This document shows, piece by piece, positions 39,762 to 48,512 of a stretch of DNA of 64,000 nt. This stretch comes from an uncultured Paraburkholderia sp. (lineage in GTDB: Bacteria; Pseudomonadota; Gammaproteobacteria; Burkholderiales; Burkholderiaceae): NCBI GenBank assembly GCA_940746715.1, contig CALNWN010000003.1, forward strand, positions 1 through 64,000, read 5' to 3'. The notes beneath the pieces were generated by a model. It did no database searches and was not told the origin of the DNA. It saw only the letters and a program-made list of their open reading frames with translations. Both the position numbers and the translations under genes were made by a program. The first letter of the stretch is position 1. Each line of letters opens with the position of its first letter.

Positions 39762-40735
39762 CCGCTGTGCCGCTCAAACCATCCACGCCGCGAACTAAAG
39801 GATACCGGCGGCTTATTCCGTCTGTGACCGCGCTCGTCGAATTCGAGGCGGTGGCACGGCACCAGAGCTTTACGCTTGCCGCGAACGAACTCGGTGTGAC
39901 GCAGGCGGCGGTCAGCCGGCAAGTGAAATTCCTCGAGGAAACGCTGGGAACGCGGCTCTTCGAGCGTTTGCATCGATCGATCGAATTGACGCCGGAAGGA
40001 GAAGCGCTCTATCTGGTGGTGGCCGAGTCCATGCAGAAGATTGCTGGCGTGTTCGACCGGCTTTCCAGTGGACCTGTCGAGCAGGAACTCGTGCTGGCGG
40101 CCACGTCGGCCTTCTCTCACTTTCGCCTGCTGCCCGGGCTGGCGGCGCTCAAACAGGAGCAGCCCCACCTGCAGCTTCGCATTTCCACGCAGATGTTCAA
40201 CGCGGACCTGAGGCCGAAGGAGGTCGACGTAGCCGTTCGATTCGGCAACGGCAGATGGGGCGACGGCACTGCGACCTGGCTTTTCGACGAGGAGGTCTTT
40301 CCTGTCTGCTCACCGGCATGGATCGAATCGCGCGGCACGCCGGAGTCGCTGCACGATGTGGCCAGCGCGGCGTTGATCGAGTCCGACATCACCTCCGAAG
40401 GCTGGATGGGGTGGGACGCATGGTTTCGTGCCGTGGGCTTCACACCTGTACGTTTGAACTATGCGCTGCGCTGCACGCTTTACACCGATGCAATCGATGC
40501 GGCGCGCCACGGTCTCGGCATTGCGCTCGGCTGGGGCAGGCTCGTGAACGGCCTCATTGCGGCGGGCGAGCTGGTGCGCCTGCCGGTCGCATCCTATGCG
40601 ACGAGCGATTCGTATTACGTCGTCATACCGCACGGACGAACCATCAACCCATCCATCGAGGCCGTGATTGCGTGGCTGCGTAGTGACGCGCATCAGCCTT
40701 GCGCCGCGCACGCGCACTCGCATAATCCAAAGTAA
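39758..40735 (+). CDS. Second LysR-family regulator of the betaine island
   Basis: An intact LysR protein of 325 residues of the GcvA subgroup. HTH QSFTLAANELGVTQAAVSRQ and FLEETLGTRLFERLHR; effector domain with KEVDVAVRFGNGRWGDGTAT and HGLGIALGWGRLVN. The start is TTG 39758 overlapping the cupin stop; an in-frame ATG is not available before the HTH. It ends 108 bp before the Rieske oxygenase gene and is a good candidate to control it. Two LysR genes of the same class so close together suggest control by two related effectors. Confidence 0.85.
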   Translation: MTAVPLKPSTPRTKGYRRLIPSVTALVEFEAVARHQSFTLAANELGVTQAAVSRQVKFLEETLGTRLFERLHRSIELTPEGEALYLVVAESMQKIAGVFDRLSSGPVEQELVLAATSAFSHFRLLPGLAALKQEQPHLQLRISTQMFNADLRPKEVDVAVRFGNGRWGDGTATWLFDEEVFPVCSPAWIESRGTPESLHDVASAALIESDITSEGWMGWDAWFRAVGFTPVRLNYALRCTLYTDAIDAARHGLGIALGWGRLVNGLIAAGELVRLPVASYATSDSYYVVIPHGRTINPSIEAVIAWLRSDAHQPCAAHAHSHNPK

Positions 40736-40843
40736 TGCCAGGCCGAAAATAAAGCGCGTTGACGCTGATTTTCGTCGATCCAATACTCAAGTCATAGCGG
40801 GACCGATTGAAGTCCCGAGACCCCTGAATGTTGGAGAACGACG

Positions 40844-42103
40844 ATGTCTGAAGTGCAACTCAAGACCCATGGTGAGCTGGTCCGTAGCCGTGAGCCAAGT
40901 TATGGCATGCCCGGCGAGTTGTTCGGACGTGCCGACGTGTTCGAGACCGACGTCGACGTGTTTTTTTATAAGCACTGGATTCTGGTCGGCGTGACGGCCG
41001 ACGTGCCGGAACCCGGCGACGTTTCGATGGTAGACATCGGCAAGGCCTCCATCATCATCGTTCGCGACGACGACGAGAACATCCGCACCTATCGCAATGT
41101 ATGCCGGCATCGCGGCGCGCGGCTGAAGGAAGCCGGCAAGTCGACGGTCGGCATGCTCGTGTGCCCTTATCACCAGTGGACGTATGACCTGGACGGAAGC
41201 CTGCGTCACACGACACATATGGGCAAAGATTTCGATGTGACGTGCCGTAGCCTCATTCCGGTTAACACGAAAATCGTCGGCACCCACATCTTCGTCTGCC
41301 TCGACAAGAACGCGCCGGAGGATATCTCAAGACTGGAACAGACCATGGCGCCGCGCTTCGCGCCCTATGATCTGCAGCACACGAAAATTGCCTTCGAGCA
41401 GGAGATAGTCGAGAACGGCAACTGGAAACTCGTCATCGAGAACAACCGCGAGTGCTACCACTGCCAGGGTACTCATCCCGAACTGACCGCGTCCTTCCTG
41501 CCAGAAGACTTCGACTTCTGCCCAGAAAATCTCAGCGAAGAATCGCTTGTGGCGCTGGAGGAGTACAAGTCGCGCAACGCGGCGTGTCAGGCCGGCTGGG
41601 AGCGCGATGGATTCGTCAGCGAAACAGTCGAATGGCTCGACGAAGATGCGGTAACGCAATTCCGCACCCAGCAACTCGTTATTGCCGGTGCGGGGGAATC
41701 GCAAACCATCAGCACCAGGGTAGCGAGCACCCGGCTTTTCGGCAACCTTACGCGGCGCGATCTGGGAGACACCCATTTGTGGACTCACAATTCGTGGACG
41801 CACGTGATGAGCGACCATGCGGTGATTAGCTACATCATTCCTCTTGCAGCGGACAGAACGCTCGTGCGCACCAAATGGCTCGTTCATGCGGATGCGGTGG
41901 AGGGCGTGGACTACAACGTCAAGGATCTGACCGAGGTCTGGCTTGCCACGAACACGCAGGACAAGCACTTCGTGGAAATCACGCATGGAGGTACGCAGGA
42001 TCCGGCCTATGTGCCCGGCGTGTTCTCGCCGTTCACCGAAGCCTACGTCGATCAGTTCTCGCGCTGGTATGCGGCCCGCCTGAGCGCACACGGCATCGCC
42101 TGA
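40844..42103 (+). CDS. Rieske non-heme iron oxygenase, betaine N-demethylase type (GbcA/Stc2-like)
   Basis: Oxygenase subunit of 419 residues. The Rieske cluster ligands are CRHRGA..CPYHQWTYD (CxH-x17-CxxH). The mononuclear iron site is NRECYHCQGTHPE, the form seen in glycine betaine and stachydrine demethylases. Such enzymes remove a methyl group from quaternary amines as formaldehyde using a dedicated reductase, here the next gene. The family and the ProVWX/SHMT context point to a betaine substrate; glycine betaine, proline betaine and relatives cannot be separated by eye. Intact, with a GGAGAACG site before ATG 40844. Confidence 0.9.
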   Translation: MSEVQLKTHGELVRSREPSYGMPGELFGRADVFETDVDVFFYKHWILVGVTADVPEPGDVSMVDIGKASIIIVRDDDENIRTYRNVCRHRGARLKEAGKSTVGMLVCPYHQWTYDLDGSLRHTTHMGKDFDVTCRSLIPVNTKIVGTHIFVCLDKNAPEDISRLEQTMAPRFAPYDLQHTKIAFEQEIVENGNWKLVIENNRECYHCQGTHPELTASFLPEDFDFCPENLSEESLVALEEYKSRNAACQAGWERDGFVSETVEWLDEDAVTQFRTQQLVIAGAGESQTISTRVASTRLFGNLTRRDLGDTHLWTHNSWTHVMSDHAVISYIIPLAADRTLVRTKWLVHADAVEGVDYNVKDLTEVWLATNTQDKHFVEITHGGTQDPAYVPGVFSPFTEAYVDQFSRWYAARLSAHGIA

Positions 42104-42117
42104 GTGGAGTGATTGCC

Positions 42118-43239
42118 ATGAACTGCGTGGAAAGCATGTTTCATCAGTTGCCACAAGCCGCGGACCGATTGACTGAAGCTGCCACGTGGAAGCAAGGTGC
42201 GCGCCACTGGCCGAGTGGTGAACAGCAGACGTTGATGTGTTGCCGCGTCATTGACGAGACACATGACGTGAAGACGTTCGAGTTCCGCACCGAAGACGGC
42301 CTGCCGGTGCGCTTCGAGCCGGGCCAGTTCATGACGGTCTGGGCGGATGTCCATGGGCAACGGCTCGAGCGTTGCTACACGATCTCTTCGCCGCCTACGC
42401 GTCCGTATCTCGTCTCCATTACGGTCAAGCGAGTGCCCGGCGGTGCGATGTCCAACTGGCTTCACGAAAACATGCAGCCAGGAAAGCAGTTGCGCGCGTA
42501 CGGCCCGTCCGGCACTTTCACGGCGACAGCGTCGCTGCGCCAAAGGTTCTGTATCTGTCCGCGGGCTCCGGCGTCACTCCGCTGATGTCGATGACGCGAG
42601 CAGGCATCGATCTCGGGCTCGACAAGGACATCGTGTTCGTTCATAGCGCGAGAACACCCGCGGACATTATCTTTCGCCGCGAGCTGCAGCGGCTTTGTGA
42701 GCTGTCTCCCCGGCTTCGCACATGTTTTGTTTGCGAGGGCATCGGCAACAAGCAGGACTGGGCGGGTCCGACCGGCCAGCTCAGCCTGCCGCTTCTGCGC
42801 GAATGGGCACCGGACTACCGCGAGAGAGCAGTGTTCACTTGCGGTCCGGCCGGGTACATGAGCGCCGTGCGTGCCATGTTGGAAGAAGGCGGGCACGATC
42901 CGTCGCGCTACCACCAGGAGAGCTTCGATTTCACTGCTGGTGTCGCGGTACAGCCCGCTCAGCCGGAGCACGCATCGGGACAGAAGACCTTCACGGTCAC
43001 GCTGTCTCGCTCGTCGAAATCATTCTCCATGACTGATTCGGACACCGTGCTTTCTGCTGCGCGACGTGCGGGAGTGGCGATTCCGTCATCGTGCAGTCAG
43101 GGCATTTTGCAAGACCCGGGTTCTGGAAGGTACCGTCGACATGAAGCACCAGGGCGGGATACGCGACGGAGAGATCGAGAAAGGGCTGCGGCTGCTTTGC
43201 TGCAGCCGGCCAACATCGGACCTCGTGCTGGAACTCTGA
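42118..43239 (+). pseudogene. Oxygenase reductase (FAD/2Fe-2S, GbcB-like), frameshift and lost cluster Cys
   Basis: Electron-transfer partner of the Rieske enzyme. The first frame (ATG 42118) has the FAD-binding RCYTISSPPTRPYLVSITVK, RVPGGAMSNWLHE and ends at 42585. Near 42515 the frame shifts, and LYLSAGSGVTPLMSMTRAGI and VFTCGPAGYMSAVRAML lie in the next. In the ferredoxin domain the loop reads SSCSQGI then shifts: bases for one cluster Cys (the CGT of CGTCKTRV) are missing, about a 7-base deletion near 43100. The tail (EGTVDMKHQGG..) continues in another frame to TGA 43237. Electron transfer cannot work as read. Confidence 0.85.
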
Positions 43240-43298
43240 TTTCGTGAAGCGCTGCAACGCCGTGCATCCGTTCACGGTTTCATATCCGACAGGCAAGC

Positions 43299-44546
43299 AT
43301 GTTTAAAGCGATCGCAACCGCCGGTGCGAGGCTTACTGACGCGAATAGCGCACCCGAGCATGATGCAAGGGACAACATGATGCGAGAGGTCCGGGCGTAC
43401 CGACTCTCGCGCGTGCTGGAACAGCTGCGTCTGCATCGATGTCCCGCCATTCTGCTCTACGACCCGGTCAATATCCGCTATGCGACCGACACGTCGAACA
43501 TGCAGGTGTGGACCGGCCGCAACCCGGCGCATTACGTAATGATGTTCGCGGACGGGCGTATCGTGGCCTGGGAATTTCACAGCTGCGAACATGTGTGGGA
43601 CGGTGTGAGCGTCGACGTGGAATTTCGCCACGCTCTTAGCTGGATGTTTTTCAATGCCGGCCATGAGGCCGAGCGCCGGGCAAAAGTGTGGGGCGCGGAA
43701 ATTCTCGACGTATTGAGTCAGCGTGCACCGGGCGAGCCCCTCCTCGCTGTGGACCGCCTGGACCCGTTCGGCGCAGCCTGGCTGCAAGAGCACGGGATCG
43801 CACTGCTGGACGGGCAGGCGTTGATGGAGACCGCGCGACTCATCAAGTCGCGAGGCGAGCTGATATTGATCGGCGAGTCGTTGCGTACGGCCGAAAAAGG
43901 TATCGCGCGCATGCGGCGCGAACTGCGTCCCGGCTTGACGGAAAACGAAATCTGGGCGCATTTGCACTATGAAAATATCCGCCATGGCGGAGAGTGGATA
44001 GAAACCCGGCTTCTCGCGTCCGGGCCTCGGACCAATCCCTGGATGCACGAGTGCTCTTCGCGAGTGCTGCAAAACGGCGACCTTCTGGCGTTCGATACCG
44101 ATATGGTCGGTCCAAACGGATACTGCTCGGACATCTCGCGCACGTGGCACGTGGGCGATGGCGCCGCGACTGACCGGCAGCGCAAGCTCTACGAGCTCGC
44201 GTACTCGCAGGTGCACTTCAATATGGACCTGCTGCGGCCGGGCATGTCGTTTAGAGAGTTCGCGCAGCGAGCATGGAAGATCCCGGAGCCGTTCATCAGG
44301 AACAGGTACTGTTGTCTTGCGCATGGCATCGGCATGGTCGATGAATACCCGTCCGTCGCACATGACGTCGACTGGGACATCTCAGGTTACGACGGCCTTT
44401 TCGAGGCGGGCATGACCGTGTGCGTTGAAAGCTATGTCGGCGCCGCGGGCGGCACGGAAGGCGTCAAACTCGAACAGCAGGTGGTGATTACCGAGCAGGG
44501 TTGCGTTTCTCTTACCGATTGCCCGTTCGAAATCGACTGGTTGTGA
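43299..44546 (+). CDS. M24-family metalloprotein resembling DMSP lyase DddP
   Basis: A 415-residue pita-bread (creatinase/prolidase) fold protein. Compared from memory with DddP of Roseovarius, long blocks match: YDPVNIRYATDTSNMQVW, GGEWIETRLLASGPRTNPW, FDTDMVGPNGYCSDISRTW, LAHGIGMVDEYP, AGMTVCVESY and GVKLEQQVVITE. The metal ligands expected in DddP (Asp, Asp, Asp, His, Glu, Glu) and its catalytic Asp (in MVDEYP) are all present. It could be a DddP-type lyase of DMSP or a related betaine, or an Xaa-Pro/creatinase-type hydrolase. It follows the demethylase genes on the same strand. ATG 43299 or 43377 may be the start. Intact. Confidence 0.75.
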   Translation: MFKAIATAGARLTDANSAPEHDARDNMMREVRAYRLSRVLEQLRLHRCPAILLYDPVNIRYATDTSNMQVWTGRNPAHYVMMFADGRIVAWEFHSCEHVWDGVSVDVEFRHALSWMFFNAGHEAERRAKVWGAEILDVLSQRAPGEPLLAVDRLDPFGAAWLQEHGIALLDGQALMETARLIKSRGELILIGESLRTAEKGIARMRRELRPGLTENEIWAHLHYENIRHGGEWIETRLLASGPRTNPWMHECSSRVLQNGDLLAFDTDMVGPNGYCSDISRTWHVGDGAATDRQRKLYELAYSQVHFNMDLLRPGMSFREFAQRAWKIPEPFIRNRYCCLAHGIGMVDEYPSVAHDVDWDISGYDGLFEAGMTVCVESYVGAAGGTEGVKLEQQVVITEQGCVSLTDCPFEIDWL

Positions 44547-44569
44547 CGCTGAACGACGGCGTTCATGCG

Positions 44570-45150
44570 CGCCGAGCCTCCACGGCGCGCCACGCATAGT
44601 CGCGAAGTGATGTGAATTCGTCGACGACTCGCCAGAACGACGGTCGTACCAGTGGCGGCGGTGGGCGAAATTGTTCGCCAGATGGGCGTTGACGAGAGTT
44701 CCGTTGGAGCAGAATCGTGCGCCGTGGCCGGGCAGGAATACCCCGCAGAACCGGTCCCCCGGGCGCCACACCGTTGAAGACGCGGGTCATGTCCGCACGC
44801 CAGGCATCGAGCGTCGCGGCGGGTAAAGGCGGGTGTAAAGGCGCCGATCTCGCCGATGTCGGCATCGACAAGCGCATCCGCCTTGATGGCGCGACGGTAG
44901 GTAAGCAGCAATGCGAACGGTTCGTCGAATGCATACGGCGGGTGCTTTGCCCATAGCTGGGCGTCATACAGGCAAAAGCCGGGAAAGCAGAACGAACCGT
45001 GGCCGACCCGATGCGCCTGCGGGACGTCCGGGCGGATTGCGCGCGTGCCGACGCCGCAAGGCACGCGCCGGCCACATACTAGCCGCCTTGCGAAAGAATG
45101 TCTGCCGCTAAGGCGACGTCTGTGGCGGCGTGCATGCCCAACCTCCGTCC
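44570..45150 (-). pseudogene. Chalcone isomerase-like periplasmic protein, decayed
   Basis: Minus-strand coding traces spread over frames: a signal-like start near 45140, then RVGHGSFCFPGFCLYDAQLW, PPYAFDEPFALLLTYRRAIK, then RLDAWRADMTRVFNGVAPG and FCGVFLPGHGARFCSNGTLV. This order matches the bacterial chalcone isomerase-like (Chalcone_3) proteins, which are exported proteins of unclear role. Breaks occur near 44840 and 44780, and the C-terminal segment is disordered. No intact frame spans it. Assignment is from pattern memory. Confidence 0.5.
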
Positions 45151-45161
45151 TACAAGAAACG

Positions 45162-45749
45162 CTAAGCATCCTCCAGACTCTCGCCACGCTCGGCGATCAG
45201 CTTGCCTAACTCGCGGGTCGACAGAACGCGCCGCTGAGGATTCGTCGAGTCGGACTCGTCGTCCGCGAGGTTCTCGATAATCGTAAGAAGTACCTTGCGC
45301 GCGACCTTAATGTCACGCTCGCTTAATCCCCTCACGCTGATTTCGTTGACTTCCTCCGCGAGCGGTACGAGCTTGTCCTTCAGCGCGCGGCCTTCGGCAG
45401 TCAGATAAACGTGCGTGTTCTTCTTGTTTTCGGGACGCTGCTGCCGCTCGACCAGCCCGAGTTTCTCCATGGCGGTCACTGCGGCAAAGGTAGTGGGCGC
45501 CATCACCCCCGCTTGCTCGCTCAGTTCGCGCTGCGTCAGGCCATCGGACTCCCATAGGATACGCAGGAAAGTCCAGTGTCCGAACGATACCGAATGTTCC
45601 GCGAGCCGCATCTGCAAAGCGCGGACCATCGAGCGCGTCGCGTCTTTCACCAAGTGCGCGAGACGGTCGTTCGGCACGGACTCGTGCCAGTGGCGCAGCA
45701 TCTCGGCAGTCTCGCGCGGCGCGCCTTCACCAGTCTTTTGTCGTGTCAT
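45162..45749 (-). CDS. MarR-family regulator of the phthalate cluster
   Basis: A 195-residue MarR protein. The winged helix is FLRILWESDGLTQRELSEQA, GVMAPTTFAAVTAMEKLGLV with the wing ERQQRPENKKNTHVYLTAEG. Helical dimer segments lie at both ends. MarR proteins typically repress and are released by phenolic or carboxylate ligands. It is divergent from the importer gene at 45962, and a 13-bp sequence present in both cluster promoters is a likely binding site. Intact, unlike nearly all genes it would control. Confidence 0.9.
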   Translation of the reverse strand: MTRQKTGEGAPRETAEMLRHWHESVPNDRLAHLVKDATRSMVRALQMRLAEHSVSFGHWTFLRILWESDGLTQRELSEQAGVMAPTTFAAVTAMEKLGLVERQQRPENKKNTHVYLTAEGRALKDKLVPLAEEVNEISVRGLSERDIKVARKVLLTIIENLADDESDSTNPQRRVLSTRELGKLIAERGESLEDA

Positions 45750-45879
45750 AGCGATATTTCTTCCGTCAGTCGGGTTCTCTCGACATGATAGCCGGTGGGC
45801 TCGCCACGTTGCTGATCGACAGGCGAGGCCGGCGTCTCCGTGTAAACCCGAACTTGTTCCGCGCCAACGCTCTCCTTAC

Positions 45880-45895
45880 TATAATGATTAGATAT
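45880..45895 (+). promoter_or_regulatory. Promoter -10 (TATAAT) with candidate MarR operator, copy 1
   Basis: TATAAT at 45880-45885 upstream of the importer gene overlaps AATGATTAGATAT (45883-45895). The same 13 bases recur exactly at 47414-47426 before the reductase gene. A repressor bound here would cover the -10 box. Confidence 0.5.
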
Positions 45896-45961
45896 CGAAA
45901 AAAACCATGCATCGCCACACGGCGCATCGGTCCTCATGAGCACGGAAAACGGAGACGTTTG

Positions 45962-47315
45962 GTGGCCAAATTCACAGTCACGCAATTCATATCGGAATCG
46001 GACGCGACTGCGGCGCGCGTCGAGTCCACGTATCACAAAGTCACCTGGCGGCTGATGTCGTTCATCTTCGTCTGCTGGGTGCTGAATTATCTGGATTGCG
46101 TGAATGTCAGCTTCGCGCAATTGCAGCTGAAGCACGACCTCGGCTTGTCCGATGCCGCGTACGGCCTTGGCGTGAGCCTGTTTTTCATCGGCTATATCCT
46201 GCTGGAAGTACCCAGCACGCTCTGGCTCAAGAAGATAGGCGCGCGCCTGACGATCTCGCGCATCATGATTCTGTGGGGCGGCATTTCCACGGCGATGGCC
46301 TTCATGACCACGCCTGCGCAGTTCTATATCGCGCGGATCCTACTCGGCGCAGCGGAAGCGGGCTTCTGGCCGGGCATCATTCTCTATCTCACGTACTGGT
46401 ATCCGGGCGCGCGGCGTGCGCGGATCACCTCGCGTTTTCTGCTCGCGATCGCGGCGGCGGGAGTCATCCGGCGGGCCGCTGTCGGGTTGGATCCTGCATA
46501 ACTTCGTCGATGTCCTGGGCTACAGAAACTGGCAGTGGCTGTTTTTCCTCGAAGGTTTGCCTGCACTGGTGATGGGTATCGTCGCATTCTTTTATCTCGT
46601 CGACCGTCCGCAGGACGCGCGCTGGCTCGACGACGAACAGAAGAAGATCATCCTCGATGCGCTCGCCGCCGACCGCGCCGAGAAGAAGCCCGCGAAGCAC
46701 ACGCGCCATGAACTGCTGGCCGCGCTGAAGGACCCGCGCGTGTATATCCTCGCGGCGGGCTGGGGGACCGTGCCTATGTGCGGCACCATTCTCAATTACT
46801 GGACGCCGACCATTATCCGTCAGGCGGGCGTATCGGATGTGCTGAACGTGGGGCTGCTGTCGGCGTTGCCGTACATCATCGGCGCGCTCGGGATGTTCGC
46901 GGTCGCGCGCAGTTCGGACGGCACGCTGGAGCGGCGCTGGCATTTCTTTCTATGCACGGCCATCGGCGCGCTTGGCGGCTTTCTGCTGCCGGTGCTGTCG
47001 GGCAACACGGTGGCGGCCATTGTCTGTCTGGGGATGATCTCCATTTCGTACTTCGGCGCGGCGGCCATCATCTGGTCGATTCCACCCGCCTATCTTTCCG
47101 ATGATGCCGCCGCCGCGGGCATCGGCGCGATCAGTTGCCTGGGGCAGGTCGGCGCGTTCTGCGGCCCGATTGCGCTCGGCTGGATCAAGACCATGACAGG
47201 CAGCCTTGCCATCGGACTGGCGGCGATCGCGGCGATCGTGCTGATGGGCGGCCTTGCCGTGTTGATCGGCGTGCCGGCCAATACCCTGCGCGAGCACGCG
47301 GAGAAACAATCCTGA
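45962..47315 (+). pseudogene. ophD: Phthalate-type MFS importer (OphD-like), frameshifted
   Basis: An anion:cation-symporter family transporter of about 450 residues with twelve helices. The first half (start GTG 45962) reads [20 protein letters not shown] and [20 protein letters not shown], then breaks near 46470 at IAAAGVI. The second half continues in another frame from [20 protein letters not shown] to 47315. One single-base indel separates the halves. By position (MarR, importer, dioxygenase genes) it is the OphD-type phthalate importer; the symbol rests on context. A terminator follows directly. Confidence 0.8.
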
Positions 47316-47336
47316 ACGTCGAATCTCGCAGCACGG

Positions 47337-47367
47337 ACGGCGCCTTGGTCATGCAGGCGCCGTTTTT
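47337..47367 (+). terminator. Rho-independent terminator after the importer gene
   Basis: Perfect 8-bp stem ACGGCGCC (47337-47344) with GGCGCCGT (47356-47363), loop 11, followed by TTTTATTT. It separates the importer from the dioxygenase operon, consistent with a second promoter downstream. Confidence 0.8.
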
Positions 47368-47404
47368 ATTTGTGGCCTCCGGCGAACGCTAAGGGAAAAC
47401 CCGC

Positions 47405-47431
47405 TTGCCGGAAAATGATTAGATATATAAT
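47405..47431 (+). promoter_or_regulatory. Promoter with candidate MarR operator, copy 2
   Basis: A TTGCCG -35-like box (47405-47410) and TATAAT -10 (47426-47431), spaced 15 bp, enclose AATGATTAGATAT (47414-47426). The 13-mer is identical to the copy at 45883-45895. It lies about 100 bp before the phthalate dioxygenase reductase gene. Confidence 0.5.
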
Positions 47432-47530
47432 ATAAACGTCATAGTGATCGAGTCGAGGCATGGCACGGTCGAATGAGGCGAGAACAGACGCAAACCAGAC
47501 GCGAGGCGCGAAGCGCGGGGAGCAGGTGCA

Positions 47531-48493
47531 ATGAACGACGAACTGTCTTTCAGGACACTCGTGGTGACGAAGAAGGACCAGGTGGCGGAAGGCATATTCC
47601 GTTTCGAACTACGCGATGAAGCCACGCGCGAGCTGCCGGCTTTCACGGCAGGCGCGCATCTCACCGTGCGCGCGCCGAACGGCGCAAACCGCAATTATTC
47701 GCTGTGCAACGACCCAGACGAAACCGACCATTACGTGATCGCTGTCAAGCGCGATACGGCCGGTCGAGGCGGTTCGATCAGCATGACGGATGAACTGGCC
47801 GAAGGCGACCGTATCGAGGTCTCCGAGCCGCGCAACGAGTTCGGCCTCAGCGAGCGGGCGCGCAGCTTCCTGTTCGTCGCGGGGGGCATCGGCATCACGC
47901 CGGTTCTGTCGATGATGCGTCATCTCAAGGCCACCGCCGGCCCGCGCTTCAAACTGTATTACGTGTCGCGCAGCCCCGAGACGACCGCGTTTCTCGATGA
48001 GCTGTCGAGTCCGGAATGGAAGCCGCATGTAGTGATTCATCACGATCACGGCGATCTCGCCAATGCATTCGACTTCTGGTCGATCTTCGAAAAGCCCGGC
48101 AGCGGCGCGCATGTCTACTGTTGTGGCCCGCGCGCCCTGATGGACGGCGTGCGCGACATGACGGGTCACTGGCCGACCGGCACGGTGCACTTTGAGAGTT
48201 TCGGCGTGGATCAGTCGCGTGCGTCGGAGAACACGGCGTTCAGCGTGAAGCTCCAACGCTCGGGCCGCAGCTTCGAAATTCCGAAGGATCGCTCGATCCT
48301 CGAGATCCTGCGCGACAACGGCATCCGCGCGCCGAGCTCATGCGAAAGCGGCACGTGCGGATCATGCCGCACGACGCTGTGCGCGGGCGAGGCGGACCAT
48401 CGCGACATGGTGCTCGGCGACGACGAAAAGCGCGATCAGATCATGATCTGCGTTTCGCGTGCGAAGAGCGGGGAACTGGTACTCGATCTTTGA
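47531..48493 (+). CDS. ophA1: Phthalate dioxygenase reductase (PDR/VanB family)
   Basis: A 320-residue FMN/NAD/2Fe-2S reductase, the electron donor for the dioxygenase encoded next. The flavin domain shows RNYSLCNDPDET and VKRDTAGRGGSISMTDEL. The NAD domain shows FVAGGIGITPVLSMMRHL and VYCCGPRALMDGV. The C-terminal ferredoxin has all four cluster cysteines (SSCESGTCGSCRTTLCAGEA..MICVSRA). This FMN-NAD-Fe2S order is that of phthalate dioxygenase reductase. Intact while its partner oxygenase is broken; it heads the second transcription unit behind the operator at 47414. Confidence 0.9.
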   Translation: MNDELSFRTLVVTKKDQVAEGIFRFELRDEATRELPAFTAGAHLTVRAPNGANRNYSLCNDPDETDHYVIAVKRDTAGRGGSISMTDELAEGDRIEVSEPRNEFGLSERARSFLFVAGGIGITPVLSMMRHLKATAGPRFKLYYVSRSPETTAFLDELSSPEWKPHVVIHHDHGDLANAFDFWSIFEKPGSGAHVYCCGPRALMDGVRDMTGHWPTGTVHFESFGVDQSRASENTAFSVKLQRSGRSFEIPKDRSILEILRDNGIRAPSSCESGTCGSCRTTLCAGEADHRDMVLGDDEKRDQIMICVSRAKSGELVLDL

Positions 48494-48512
48494 AATATCT
48501 GGAGACGCAACG

